From: Sphingomonas jeddahensis
GTDB lineage: Bacteria; Pseudomonadota; Alphaproteobacteria; Sphingomonadales; Sphingomonadaceae
Length of the DNA stretch: 64,000 nucleotides
Assembly (NCBI RefSeq): GCF_001981525.1
Contig: NZ_MPSB01000006.1
Coordinates: forward strand, 1 to 64,000
Direction of reading: 5' to 3'
Every line of letters begins with the position of its first letter. Position 1 is the first letter of the stretch. The notes under the pieces are model-generated. The model had not been told where the DNA came from and did not search any database. It saw only the letters and a program-made list of their open reading frames with translations. Made by a program: the position numbers and the translations under genes. This document shows positions 46,603-56,059 of the stretch, in pieces.

Positions 46603-47669
46603 GCGGCGCTCGCGAACCGAAAGCCTTCAGCGGCCAGGCCGGGGCCGAAGGCGAGCGCTACGCCTTGTTCGATGCGGCGGCCGTCGAGAAGCCGGGCGAG
46701 GACGAACATCAGCGTGGACGACGACATGTTGCCATTTTCGGACAGCACCGTGCGTGAGGCAGAGAGAGCCTCTTGCGGGAGATTGAGCGACCGCTCGACG
46801 GCATCGAGGATCGAGCGCCCCCCCGCATGCACCGCCCACCCATCCACCGCGGCAGGTGACGTTCCACCAGTCGCCTCTAGGGCGAAAACAGGGTCAGCGA
46901 GCGCAGTCGCGATCCGCCCCGGGACCTCGCCGGACAGATGCATGGCAAATCCGTGATCGGTTACAGTCCAGCGGATCAGGTCAGCGCTGTCGGACAGCGT
47001 CGTCACGAAGGGTTGCCCCAGGTCGATACCGCCGGGTTCACCGGTGATCAGCGCGGCGGCCGCGCCATCGCCGAACTGGAGCATGGCAAGCAGCGCCTCC
47101 AGATCGCCCGTGGCCTGCAGGTGTAAAGTCGAGAGTTCAACGGTGACGACGAGCACGCGCGCGGCCGGCTCGGAGCGCATGATGTGGCGCGCCGTTCGCA
47201 GCGCCGAGACGGCGGCATAGCAACCCATGAAGCCGATCAGGATCCGCTCGATCGAAGACGGCAGGCCGAGCCGGGCAGCGATGATCTGATCAATCCCGGG
47301 CGCAATGAAACCGGTGCAGCTCGCCACCACCAGATGGGTGATCCCCCGGAGCGGCACCTTTTCGGCAAGGTCGCCGATGGCGCTGAGTGCCAATGCCGGC
47401 GCGGCCTGCGCGTAAATGTCCATCCGCGCGGCGGTGCCGGGCCATATGTCCGTCCCGTAGAGGCCGTCAGGTCCGGTCGGATCGTGCGCTTCCGGCAGTA
47501 CCGACCAGCGGTGGGTGATGCCCGCGCGTGCCGCCATGCGATCAAACAATGCCGCCTCGCGCGCGCCGCTCAGCCGCTGTCGCGCCCAGTCGATGAAGCG
47601 GTGATGGACGTCGTTGCGGGGAACTGCTGTCCCGATTGCATGGAGAAAAGCGGACAAACGCCCTCGCAA
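46599..47669 (-). CDS. Type III polyketide synthase
   Basis: This 356-residue chalcone synthase-like enzyme condenses a starter acyl-CoA with malonyl-CoA units to make pyrones, resorcinols or phloroglucinols. The full catalytic triad is present: cysteine 118 in VVASCTGFIAPG, histidine 281 in WAVHAGGRSILDAVE, and asparagine 314 in SENGNMSSSTL. Length is normal for bacterial members. No ATG lies in frame near the N-terminus; the start is TTG, either at 47669 or four codons later at 47657. It heads an overlapping operon with a methyltransferase and a flavoprotein. Confidence 0.9.
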   Translation of the reverse strand: MRGRLSAFLHAIGTAVPRNDVHHRFIDWARQRLSGAREAALFDRMAARAGITHRWSVLPEAHDPTGPDGLYGTDIWPGTAARMDIYAQAAPALALSAIGDLAEKVPLRGITHLVVASCTGFIAPGIDQIIAARLGLPSSIERILIGFMGCYAAVSALRTARHIMRSEPAARVLVVTVELSTLHLQATGDLEALLAMLQFGDGAAAALITGEPGGIDLGQPFVTTLSDSADLIRWTVTDHGFAMHLSGEVPGRIATALADPVFALEATGGTSPAAVDGWAVHAGGRSILDAVERSLNLPQEALSASRTVLSENGNMSSSTLMFVLARLLDGRRIEQGVALAFGPGLAAEGFRFASAA

Positions 47670-48239
47670 AGAAAGTGACCGTCCGACAACGCGCCGCCCG
47701 CGTCTATGGGGCCCGCTGCAGTGCTGGTTGGGGCAAATAATTACTCCGAGCTTGTGGTCCGCTTATTCCCACAGAAGCCCGGGAGCTGCACCTTTACAAC
47801 TTCCTCAGCCCGCTACGACCAGCGGCCGTGTTGAAGACGTCACCCACGAGCTCGCGAGTTAGGGATCGGCCTGCCCCGTCGGGCGCGAACGCCCGCCCAA
47901 GCTGGGAAGTGCGGCGAGGATCTTGACGACTTCGCGGCGGCGGCCAGCTTGTCAGCGGGGTTCAGCATGAACTGGATCAAGTGATGTTCCGGGGCAATAG
48001 GCGATTCGATAGCTTTGCCCGCGCAGCTTCTTACGGGAAGATTAGCTGTTGTGAGGCGGCTGCCTCCTCGTTCTTGAGCGCCCATCGACGGTGATGGAAG
48101 GCGCAGCTACCGCTACCGCTCTGATCGTCGGGTCTGACACAGACGATTGGACCCGACGAGACTAGGGAAACTCGCCGGGTCGCGGGTGCGACCCATCTTT
48201 TTTGGCGACTGGCTAGAGCCGCGCGACAGAAACGGTGCG
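47670..48239. other. Gene-free gap upstream of the polyketide synthase
   Basis: About 570 bases in which I see no convincing gene. The half nearer the synthase must hold its promoter. Short open frames here lack ribosome binding sites and family motifs. The gap ends at an IS481 relic, so part of it may be decayed mobile DNA. Confidence 0.5.
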
Positions 48240-48519
48240 CTCTCAGTGTTGTTCCCGATTGGGCGATAGCAGCGTGTGTCGTCGGGATGCCGCAACCATC
48301 GCCTCCTCGACTTCAGTAAGGGTGGTGGAATGGAGGCGTTCGCCTCGTTGTTCCAGTCCTCCACCTCCACCGCTTGCGCCATCTGGCCGCTGTGTTTGGA
48401 TTGATCCCCAATTTCCGGCTCCGCCTAGCGAGCGAAGGTGCTGTCAAGTTAACGCGAACCGGCCTCTGCACGATGCGCGTGGATCTGCGAGGGGGGACTA
48501 GCTCGCAAGAATCTGCCAT
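48240..48519 (-). pseudogene. IS481-family transposase relic
   Basis: Read on the minus strand, the sequence encodes RRSRKLGINPNTAARWRKR, the helix-turn-helix of IS481-type transposases. After shifts of frame it continues with AVEVED and then STTLTEVEEAMVAASRRH, which match the following part of the same family. At least two frameshifts and loss of the DDE catalytic core make it a dead fragment. No terminal repeats were found. Confidence 0.68.
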
Positions 48520-48702
48520 TCCGCCAGGGCGGCGTTCCTTGTAGGTCTGTCGATCGGTAAGGTGTCGCTCGAGGCTGAAGTGGTTGTGGACGTTAGCGTG
48601 ACATCCCCCCGGATGGCTTGGCTCTTGAACGCCAGCTCAAACGAGGCCGGTCAGCGCTCGCCAGACGCTGCCACATCAATCCGGCAGCGTCCCGAAGCGC
48701 CA

Positions 48703-50514
48703 TCATACCCGCAATGACAGCCCCCTGAGCTCGCCTTGGCTGCGCCAATCTGCAAGCAGCGCATTGAAGGCGTTGATGCCCGGGGCGTAAGTCTGGCCGG
48801 CCTGGCCGCCGCTCACATCGCCTTCGTTGTTGTAATAGCCGGGCGTGCAGCTTTCGAGATAGGCGCGGTTGACCACTGACAGCTTCTTGATCGTGCTTAC
48901 CCATTCCTGCTGCGCTTCGGGCGTCGGCTCCACTTCGGTGACGCCGCGCTTGCGCGCCTCGGCGATGATGTAGGCGATATGCTGCGCCTGATCGTCGAAC
49001 ATCGCGGTCATGTTCACCGACAGGCCGTTCTGCGACACGCCGATGTAGAACCAGTTGGGGAAGCCATGGCTCGCGAAGCCGTGCAGCGTCTTGTACCCGT
49101 TCGCCCAATGTTCGTGGAGCAACAGCCCGCCGCGGCCCTTGATGTCGAAGCCGACGCGGCGCTTGAACGAGGTCGTGATCTCGAACCCAGAGGCGTAGAT
49201 GATGCAATCGACTTCGTACTCGCGGCCATTGGCGATTAAGCCTTTGGGAGTGATCCGTTCGACTCCCTTGCTTTCGCTGACATCGACCAGCTCGACGTTC
49301 GGGCGGTTGAAGGTCGGCAGGAATTCGTCGTTGAAGGTCGGTCGCTTGCAGAACTGGCGATACCAGGGCTTGAGCTTTTCCGCAGTGGCGGGATCCTCGA
49401 CCACATCGTCGACGCGCTGACGGATCGCGTTCATCTTGCGGAAGTCGGCAACCTCGGCGTGCGCGATCGCCGCCTCGGGCCCCATCGTCTTGGCATTGCG
49501 GATGACGAAGCCCTGCACCTCTCGGAAGATCGCGGTCCAATTGTCGTTCACCAGATCGTGCTCGAACGGCCGGCCTTCGATGATGTCGGCGAAATTATGC
49601 CGCCGCGCGCGTTGCCAGCCGGGCTGGAGCGACTTCACCCATTCCGGGTCGGTCGGCTTGTTGCCGCGCGTGTCGACCGATGAGGGCGTTCGCTGGAAGA
49701 CATAGAGCTGCTTGGCATGGCGGCCAAGCGCCGGGATGCACTGGATCGCGGTCGCACCGGTGCCGATGATCGCGACGGTCTTGTCGGCGAGCTTCCACAG
49801 ATTGCCGGTCGTGTCGCCGCCGGTATAGCCATAATCCCAGCGGCTGGTGTGGAAGCTGTGCCCTTCGAAACTGTCGATGCCCGGGATGCCCGGCAGCTTG
49901 GCGCGGCTGGCGGTGCCGAGCGCGGAGACGACGAAGCGCGCGCGCATCGCGTCACCATGATTGGTGCGGATGATCCAGCAGCGATCGGCATCGTCCCACG
50001 CGAGTTCGGAGACGCGCGTCTGGAACAGGGTGATCGGGTAGAGATCGTAATGCTTGCCGATCCGCTGGCAGTGTTCGTAAATCTCTGTGACGTAGGAATA
50101 TTTCTCCTTCGGCACATAGCCGAGTTCCTCGAGCAGCGGCAGGTAGCAATAGCTTTCGATGTCGCATTGCGCTCCGGGGTAGCGGTTCCAATACCAGGTG
50201 CCGCCGAAGTCGCCGCCGGCCTCGATGATGCGCAGTTCGGTGACGCCTTGCTCCTTGAGACGGGCGGCGGCGAGCATGCCGCTGAAGCCGCCGCCGATCA
50301 CCGCCACTTCGACACGGTCGGTCAATGGAGCGCGGGTGAAGCCGGGTTCGACATAAGGGTCTTCCTCGGCGTAGCGGGCGAAATCCCCTGACAATTCATT
50401 ATACTGGCGATCGGCGTCGGTGCGCAGCCTTTTGTCGCGTTCCGCCTTGTAGCGGGCGCGCAATGCTTCCACGTCGATATCGGGCGCCGTCTCCTGACGT
50501 TTGCTGACGGTCAT
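48703..50514 (-). CDS. Flavin-containing Baeyer-Villiger monooxygenase
   Basis: This 603-residue NADPH-dependent flavoenzyme inserts oxygen next to a ketone, making esters or lactones. It has an FAD motif VIGGGFSG (about residues 72-79), the Baeyer-Villiger fingerprint FEGHSFHTSRWD near residue 220, and a second Rossmann motif IIGTGATAIQ near 250. The N-terminal extension (to about residue 65) resembles that of phenylacetone and cyclopentadecanone monooxygenases. It is the last gene of a minus-strand cluster with SDR, MFS and TonB receptor genes, suggesting catabolism of an alicyclic, terpenoid or steroid ketone. Confidence 0.92.
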   Translation of the reverse strand: MTVSKRQETAPDIDVEALRARYKAERDKRLRTDADRQYNELSGDFARYAEEDPYVEPGFTRAPLTDRVEVAVIGGGFSGMLAAARLKEQGVTELRIIEAGGDFGGTWYWNRYPGAQCDIESYCYLPLLEELGYVPKEKYSYVTEIYEHCQRIGKHYDLYPITLFQTRVSELAWDDADRCWIIRTNHGDAMRARFVVSALGTASRAKLPGIPGIDSFEGHSFHTSRWDYGYTGGDTTGNLWKLADKTVAIIGTGATAIQCIPALGRHAKQLYVFQRTPSSVDTRGNKPTDPEWVKSLQPGWQRARRHNFADIIEGRPFEHDLVNDNWTAIFREVQGFVIRNAKTMGPEAAIAHAEVADFRKMNAIRQRVDDVVEDPATAEKLKPWYRQFCKRPTFNDEFLPTFNRPNVELVDVSESKGVERITPKGLIANGREYEVDCIIYASGFEITTSFKRRVGFDIKGRGGLLLHEHWANGYKTLHGFASHGFPNWFYIGVSQNGLSVNMTAMFDDQAQHIAYIIAEARKRGVTEVEPTPEAQQEWVSTIKKLSVVNRAYLESCTPGYYNNEGDVSGGQAGQTYAPGINAFNALLADWRSQGELRGLSLRV

Positions 50515-50569
50515 AGATCCTCTCCAACTCTATATTTTTTTCGGATGATTTCCGGGTGCGTGGCGGGTG

Positions 50570-51511
50570 TCAATCGGCCGCATAGGCGACGAAATCGGGA
50601 TCATAGGCGCGTTCCGGCTCGGCGCGGACACGGCGGTCGAGGCGGGTCGCATCATCGCCGACGATGATGCGCCAGCGGTCGGCCTTGACGCCATCGAGGA
50701 TGATCGTCGCGGCCTGCGCGGCGCTGGTCGGCGCCAGTTCCTCGAAGCGCCTGGCGAGCATCTGCTGCGCCGCTTCCAACGCGGCATCGTCCATGTCTTC
50801 GCCGCCGGGCATGCCGATCGCCTTGAGGTGCTGGCGCAGCTTGCGGCGCGTCACCTCGGTCATGCCTTCGCCCGACAGCACGCGGCGCGAGTTGAGGCCG
50901 ATCGGCGTGCCGACGCCGCCGGGCATCACGATCGACGCCTTGATGTGCGGGGCATAGTTGCGCAGGTCGGTGACCAGCCCTTCGGTGAAGCCCTTCACCG
51001 CGAATTTCGCGGCGCTATAGGCGGTCTGCGACACGCCCGGCATCAGCGCCGCCCAGAAGCCGTTCGCGCTGGAAGTGTTGACGATATGCCCCTCCGCCGC
51101 GCGTTCCAGCATCGGGAAAAAGGCGCGGCAGGAATAATAGACGCCGAACCAGCAGATCTGGAACACCCGGTCCCATTCCGCGCGATCGTCCAGCACGAAG
51201 CTGCCGCCGCCGCCGATGCCGGCATTGTTGAACAGCAGGTGGATGTGGTCGGTAGCGTGATCGCGCGCGACTTCGGCGGCGAAGCGGATCACCTGCGCCT
51301 CGTCGCCGACGTCGACGACATGGCTGGTGATGCGCGCGCCCTGGGTGACGCCATCCGCCTCGCACAGGCGGGTGGTTTCGGCCATCGCATCGGCGAACAG
51401 GTCGCACATCGCGACGCTAGCGCCCTCCGCGACGAGCTGGCGCACCAGTTCGCGTCCCATTCCGGTGCCGCCGCCGGTGACGACCGCCAGCTTGCCCGCG
51501 AAATCCCTCAT
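50570..51511 (-). CDS. Short-chain dehydrogenase/reductase
   Basis: This 313-residue NAD(P)-dependent oxidoreductase has a cofactor motif TGGGTGMGRE near residue 12, NNAGIGGGG near 95 and the catalytic YSAAK near 163. It is longer than the classical 250 residues because of a C-terminal extension. In the cluster it could supply the ketone for the Baeyer-Villiger enzyme by oxidising an alcohol, or act on the opened product. It lies 55 bases upstream of the monooxygenase in transcription order. Confidence 0.92.
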   Translation of the reverse strand: MRDFAGKLAVVTGGGTGMGRELVRQLVAEGASVAMCDLFADAMAETTRLCEADGVTQGARITSHVVDVGDEAQVIRFAAEVARDHATDHIHLLFNNAGIGGGGSFVLDDRAEWDRVFQICWFGVYYSCRAFFPMLERAAEGHIVNTSSANGFWAALMPGVSQTAYSAAKFAVKGFTEGLVTDLRNYAPHIKASIVMPGGVGTPIGLNSRRVLSGEGMTEVTRRKLRQHLKAIGMPGGEDMDDAALEAAQQMLARRFEELAPTSAAQAATIILDGVKADRWRIIVGDDATRLDRRVRAEPERAYDPDFVAYAAD

Positions 51512-51543
51512 GATCCTGTCCCCTCCACGTGTTTTGTTCTGAT

Positions 51544-53010
51544 TCAGGCGGCGCCGCGCACCTCGGGCACGTCGAGCGCGCTCAGCCGGGCCTCGTGCCC
51601 GACGCGGTCAATGCGGTAAAATTTCCACACCGCGATGGACAGGAAGCTGAGCGCCGTCACCAGCACCAGGAACGTCCAGCCGAGCGACGCCAGCGTCTCC
51701 GCCGGCACCTGGCCGGGTAGCGCCTGGCGCGGAAAGGCGATGACCGTCAGCAGCGCGCCGCCCAGCACGGTGCCCATGGCCGTGATGATCTTCTGGATGA
51801 ACTGATCGGCCGACGTGATCAGCCCTTCCGATCGTCGCCCCGTCTTTGCCTGCGCATCCTCGACAATGTCGGCGATCATCGAACTGACCAGCACGAAGCC
51901 GCCGTAGTAAAAGACCGCTGAGGTGAAGGCGAAACCGATCAGCGTCGGCAGCAGCAACGGATCGCCATTGGCGAAGAACACGCCTGACATGCGCAGCAGC
52001 AGCGGCATGTTGGTCAGGATCGTACCGACGAAGAACAGCCCCATGCACGCCGGCTTCTTGCCGAAGCGTCGCGACAGCATGGCGCCGACCAGGGCGCCGA
52101 TCGGCGTCGCGACGAAGCCGGCAATGGTGGTGAGCAGCAGCGCCGAGGCGGGCAGGCCCCAGATGAACGTGGCGATATAGGCCTCCAGCACGGTACGGAT
52201 GCCGAAACCGATGCCAGCCAGTGCGCCCGCGATCACCGCCACCGCCATGTTGCGGTTGCGCAGCGTCTCCACCGCATCGCGCAGGGATGCGCGCAGCCCG
52301 CCGCTGCGCTCGGGCGGCTCGTACAGCATGCCGCGATAGCGCCGCGTGCCGAAGGCGTTGACCAGCATGGCGACGAGCATCAGCAGCGCGGCGGCAATGC
52401 CGAGCTTGCCATAGCCCGATCGCACCAGCTGGCCGACCGCGCCCGCCTCGGGGGACAAGAACCAGCCGAGGCCGAGCAGCGCCGTGATCATCGCCCCAAC
52501 GGTGCCGAGCACCCAGCGCCACGCGAGCAAATTGGTGCGCACGTGATAGCCGGGGGCCAGTTCCGGCGTCAGCGCATTGGCCGGCACTTCAAAGAAGCTG
52601 AAGCTGAGGTTCAGCAGGATCGCGGTGGCGAGCAGCCAGGCGAAGGTCATGCCCGGTGTCATGCCAAGGGGCGGGTTCCACATCAGCGCGCACAGGATCG
52701 CGGCAGGGACAGGAGCGGCGAACATCAACGTGTGGCGCCGGCCCCAGCGCGATCGCAGCGTATCGGAAAAGTGGCCGATCGCCGGATCCCAGATGGCATC
52801 GAAGGCGATCACCACCGCCAGCGCCAGGCTGACCATCCACGCCTCTAGCCCGACGACCTGGCTGTAAAACAGCAGCAGCAGCGACCGCAGATAGATCAGC
52901 GAGCCATTGGCCGCCGCACCGGTGCCATGGGCGAGCTTGGTCGCGAGCGGCAGGCCGGCTCGCTTGAGGGTTGCGGGAACGCCGGGAACGTCGGCTGCAA
53001 TGGTCGCCAT
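51544..53010 (-). CDS. GPH-type MFS permease
   Basis: This 488-residue permease has about 12 membrane segments and resembles the glycoside-pentoside-hexuronide:cation symporters (MelB-like). Evidence is the early ALAVVIAFDAIWDPAIGHFS segment (about residue 60) and RSRWGRRHTLMF after it. It would import the compound that crosses the outer membrane through the neighbouring receptor. In sphingomonad clusters such permeases also carry non-sugar substrates. Confidence 0.9.
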   Translation of the reverse strand: MATIAADVPGVPATLKRAGLPLATKLAHGTGAAANGSLIYLRSLLLLFYSQVVGLEAWMVSLALAVVIAFDAIWDPAIGHFSDTLRSRWGRRHTLMFAAPVPAAILCALMWNPPLGMTPGMTFAWLLATAILLNLSFSFFEVPANALTPELAPGYHVRTNLLAWRWVLGTVGAMITALLGLGWFLSPEAGAVGQLVRSGYGKLGIAAALLMLVAMLVNAFGTRRYRGMLYEPPERSGGLRASLRDAVETLRNRNMAVAVIAGALAGIGFGIRTVLEAYIATFIWGLPASALLLTTIAGFVATPIGALVGAMLSRRFGKKPACMGLFFVGTILTNMPLLLRMSGVFFANGDPLLLPTLIGFAFTSAVFYYGGFVLVSSMIADIVEDAQAKTGRRSEGLITSADQFIQKIITAMGTVLGGALLTVIAFPRQALPGQVPAETLASLGWTFLVLVTALSFLSIAVWKFYRIDRVGHEARLSALDVPEVRGAA

Positions 53011-53070
53011 GATCCTCTCCCTAATCCTTCTACCGGTCGCATCCGGCGCTTGTGGGTTTGTGGCGAGCGG

Positions 53071-55647
53071 TCAGAACTTGAACTGCGCTTCCACGCCGAT
53101 CTGACGCGGCAGGGTGTAGCTGAAGACCTGCCGGTAAATGGTACCGGCATTGGTCGAGAAGGCGCCGTCATATCCCAGCGTGTCGAACAGGTTGCGGGCA
53201 TAGAGGATCAGCGTCATGCCATCGTCGGGCCGCGCATAGGTGATCCGCGCATCCACCTGATCCCAGCCCGGGGCGCGATTGATCGGGTTCTGGAACACCG
53301 AATAATAAGCGTCGGAGCGGTAGGCGTAGCTTGCCGCCAGGAAGACGTGATCGTTGGCCGCGACGGGGATATCGTAGAGCGCGGAGACGGCCAGCTTGTG
53401 CCGCGATGCGGCGGGCAGCCGGTTGCCGGTGATGTCCTCCAGCACGTTGCCGGGCACGCCCTCGTCGTCGAACAGCCGCGGCGCGCGTCTGATTTCGGTA
53501 TCGTTGAACGAATAATTGGCGGTCAGCTCCAGCGCATCGGTGACGTTCCACGCACTTTCCACCTCAATGCCCCAAGAGCGCGAGCGATCGATGTTGAAGA
53601 AGTTGGTTGTGGTCAGCGTCGATCCCGGGCGCACCACGACGATCGGGATCTGGGCGTTCTTATAGTCGTAGAAAAAGCCGGTGATGTTGAGCATCAGCGG
53701 CGCGAGCGGCCGGCTCTTCAGCCCGAGTTCGAATGCGTCCACCGTCTCCTTGTCGACCACGGGCGCGTCGGCATAGCTGCCGAGGTTGAACCCTCCCGCC
53801 TTCAGCCCGCGGCTGTAGCTGCCGAACACCAGGGTATTGTCGTCCGGCTTCCAATCGAGGCCAAGGCGCCAGGAAAAGCCGTCCCAGCTATCCTCCAGCC
53901 GACGCGTCGCCGCGCCGACGCCGGGTTGGTTGAGCAGGAAGCGAGTAAGATCCTGCGCCGCCGTAGCCGCGCCGCACCCGCCAAACCCGATAACCGTCGC
54001 ATTGGCACCCGGCGTCAGCGTGCAATAGACGCTCGCGCTGGCCGGCTGCCACTGGACCACGCGATAGCTCTCGTCGCCCCGCTTCTTGTCCCACGAATAA
54101 CGCAGGCCGGCCGTCGCCTTCAGCCCGTCCACCAGCTCATAATCGACCTGGCCGAAGCCGGCATAACCCTCCGTGCGAAGATCGCCCGAACCATCGTAGA
54201 AGGCGCGGCGCGGGTTGGTGGGGCAGTCCGGCACCACCGCGAAGCTGACCGGGGCGACACAGATCGGCGCGGCAATCCGCTGGCTCAGCGTATCGGTATT
54301 AGCGCCATCCACGAACCAGGTGACGGGCTGGAAGAATTCCTCGTAGAACTGGAACGCACCGACGATCCAGTTGAAACGCCCCGACGTGGCGTTGGAAAGC
54401 GTCAGCTCGTTGGTAAAATACTTCTTCTGCTCGCCATAATCCTGAACATAGGTCGGATTGTAGCTGTAGGTGCGAAAAGCATTGGCGAGACCGAACGGCG
54501 CCAGTGCCGCAATCGGCGCCGATCCGAAGCTGGTGGTGACCAGCTCGTTTGCGGTATAATCCAGATCGGACAGCGCCTGATAACTGTACTGGCTGTATCC
54601 GCCGACGTATTTCAGCCCGACATTGCCCAGATCGGCGGTGAAGTTCGCGACAAAGGTGTGATTGTCGCTCAGCAGCGATCGATTGCGCGTGTTGCTGTTG
54701 ATCCGACGCGCGTCAGTAACACCCGGGTTGAGCACGGGATAGCCGAAGGCGGCCGCGGGTGTGAGCGAATTGTTGGTCGCGCCGTCGATGTCGTCAGTGA
54801 CATAGGGGCTGACCTGATTGCCGACCGGGTTGCTGTCGTTCCATTCGGCATGGCTGTACTTCAGCCATAATTGCGTGGTGTCGGAGAAATCATATTGAAG
54901 CTGCGCTTCGACGAAGAAGCGGTTGGTAAAGCCTTCGTCCCGTGAATTCGGCGTGCGCGCGATGTTTTCGAACCGCGCGTCCATCGCCCGGCCAAGCTGC
55001 GCGGAAAGGCGTGCCGACAGCCCGCCGGCAACCGGCCCGGCGATGTAGCCTTCGGACACCATCTGCAGATTGTCGACCGAGAAGCGCCATTCGGCGGTGA
55101 GATCGCTGGTCGGGCGTTTGGAGATCACGTTGATTGCGCCACCGACCGAGTTGCGACCGTAAAGCGTGCCTTGTGGTCCGCGCAGGAACTCCACGCGATC
55201 GACGAACATCGGTGTTTTGGACGCCTCCGCGTTAGAGGAGGTGTAGAAACCGTCATTGTAGATCGCGACGCCCGGATCCGATCCGATCGTGTTGGTCAGC
55301 CGCCCGATGCCACGCAGCGACAAGCGGTCGAGCGACGACGAGAAGGTCAGCCCCGGCGTGAAATTGGCGAAATCCTGGATCGAGCGTAGGCCGCGGCGAT
55401 CCCGATCGGTGGATTCGAAGACACTGATCGCGACCGGCACGTCCTGGATCGCTTCGGCGCGGCGTTGTGCGGTGACGATGATGTCGGCAATGAAGGGATT
55501 GGCCTGTGGCGCCGTGGGGTTGCCCCCGCCGGGCGCGGCTGCCGCGCCGGCTGTCGGCGCCGCCGCCTCTTCAATCGCGGTTTGCGCACCCGCCCGCCCA
55601 CTCACCAGCGCGATCAGCGCCGCACCCGCCAGCATCCTTGCCTTCAT
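53071..55647 (-). CDS. TonB-dependent receptor
   Basis: This 858-residue outer-membrane receptor has a signal peptide ending near SGRAGAQ (about residue 22), a Pro/Gly/Ala-rich spacer, a TonB box ADIIVTAQRR near residue 55, a plug domain (VPVAISVFE, FTPGLTFSSSLDRLSLRG, LRGPQGTLYGRNSVGGAINV) and a barrel ending in QFKF. It belongs to the pesticin/FyuA-like group common in sphingomonad catabolic loci. It heads the cluster and probably imports the substrate of the monooxygenase pathway. Confidence 0.92.
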   Translation of the reverse strand: MKARMLAGAALIALVSGRAGAQTAIEEAAAPTAGAAAAPGGGNPTAPQANPFIADIIVTAQRRAEAIQDVPVAISVFESTDRDRRGLRSIQDFANFTPGLTFSSSLDRLSLRGIGRLTNTIGSDPGVAIYNDGFYTSSNAEASKTPMFVDRVEFLRGPQGTLYGRNSVGGAINVISKRPTSDLTAEWRFSVDNLQMVSEGYIAGPVAGGLSARLSAQLGRAMDARFENIARTPNSRDEGFTNRFFVEAQLQYDFSDTTQLWLKYSHAEWNDSNPVGNQVSPYVTDDIDGATNNSLTPAAAFGYPVLNPGVTDARRINSNTRNRSLLSDNHTFVANFTADLGNVGLKYVGGYSQYSYQALSDLDYTANELVTTSFGSAPIAALAPFGLANAFRTYSYNPTYVQDYGEQKKYFTNELTLSNATSGRFNWIVGAFQFYEEFFQPVTWFVDGANTDTLSQRIAAPICVAPVSFAVVPDCPTNPRRAFYDGSGDLRTEGYAGFGQVDYELVDGLKATAGLRYSWDKKRGDESYRVVQWQPASASVYCTLTPGANATVIGFGGCGAATAAQDLTRFLLNQPGVGAATRRLEDSWDGFSWRLGLDWKPDDNTLVFGSYSRGLKAGGFNLGSYADAPVVDKETVDAFELGLKSRPLAPLMLNITGFFYDYKNAQIPIVVVRPGSTLTTTNFFNIDRSRSWGIEVESAWNVTDALELTANYSFNDTEIRRAPRLFDDEGVPGNVLEDITGNRLPAASRHKLAVSALYDIPVAANDHVFLAASYAYRSDAYYSVFQNPINRAPGWDQVDARITYARPDDGMTLILYARNLFDTLGYDGAFSTNAGTIYRQVFSYTLPRQIGVEAQFKF

Positions 55648-56059
55648 CGCCTTCCTCCTCCTGAAAAAAGGCGGCCGGGTGCGATCGTGTCGCCCCGTGT
55701 CCGCTAGGTCTCACTCGTCAACTTGTTGCCATCCGCTTGTTGAAGCCTTGTTGTGTGGTGCCGGCTGGCGCGGACGATTGCGCCCGCGCGTCTGACGCTT
55801 GCTGCCCGTTGGTTTGTGACTGCCGGGGGTGGCCGGCATATCTGTGAGAAGGGGCAGGGGATGCCCGTGCCGCCCGTCGCTGGCCGCACCGAAGCGCCGC
55901 CGATCCGCAATGCGCGACCCAAGGCCGGCGTGACTATCCTCGCGTACCGCCTCATCATCCTTCTCTCCATAACCAGTTTTGGAAAAACTCACGCGACTGT
56001 CAAGATTCCAAATTGGGTTATGGTTGAAGAACAGCCGCAGGATCGGGTACGTTCTTCGG
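55648..56059. other. Divergent regulatory region between TonB receptor and tandem TetR genes
   Basis: About 410 bases with no convincing gene. It must contain promoters for both directions. The strongest signals are a -35-like TTGACA (minus strand) and an overlapping inverted repeat around 55975, listed separately. The rest shows nothing I can assign. Confidence 0.55.
55975..56003 (-). promoter_or_regulatory. Candidate promoter and TetR operator for the receptor operon
   Basis: On the minus strand TTGACA (55998-56003) is followed after 17 bases by AAAACT (55975-55980). The inverted repeat AGTTTT-GGA-AAAACT (55975-55989) covers the -10 position, where a repressor would block transcription. 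The leader to the receptor would be about 320 bases, which is long. The divergent tandem TetR protein is the natural candidate to bind. Confidence 0.4.

Noticed and set aside
52927..54870. A 647-codon open frame opposite the second TonB receptor and permease
   Set aside because: Spans two real genes in antisense and has no recognisable domain.
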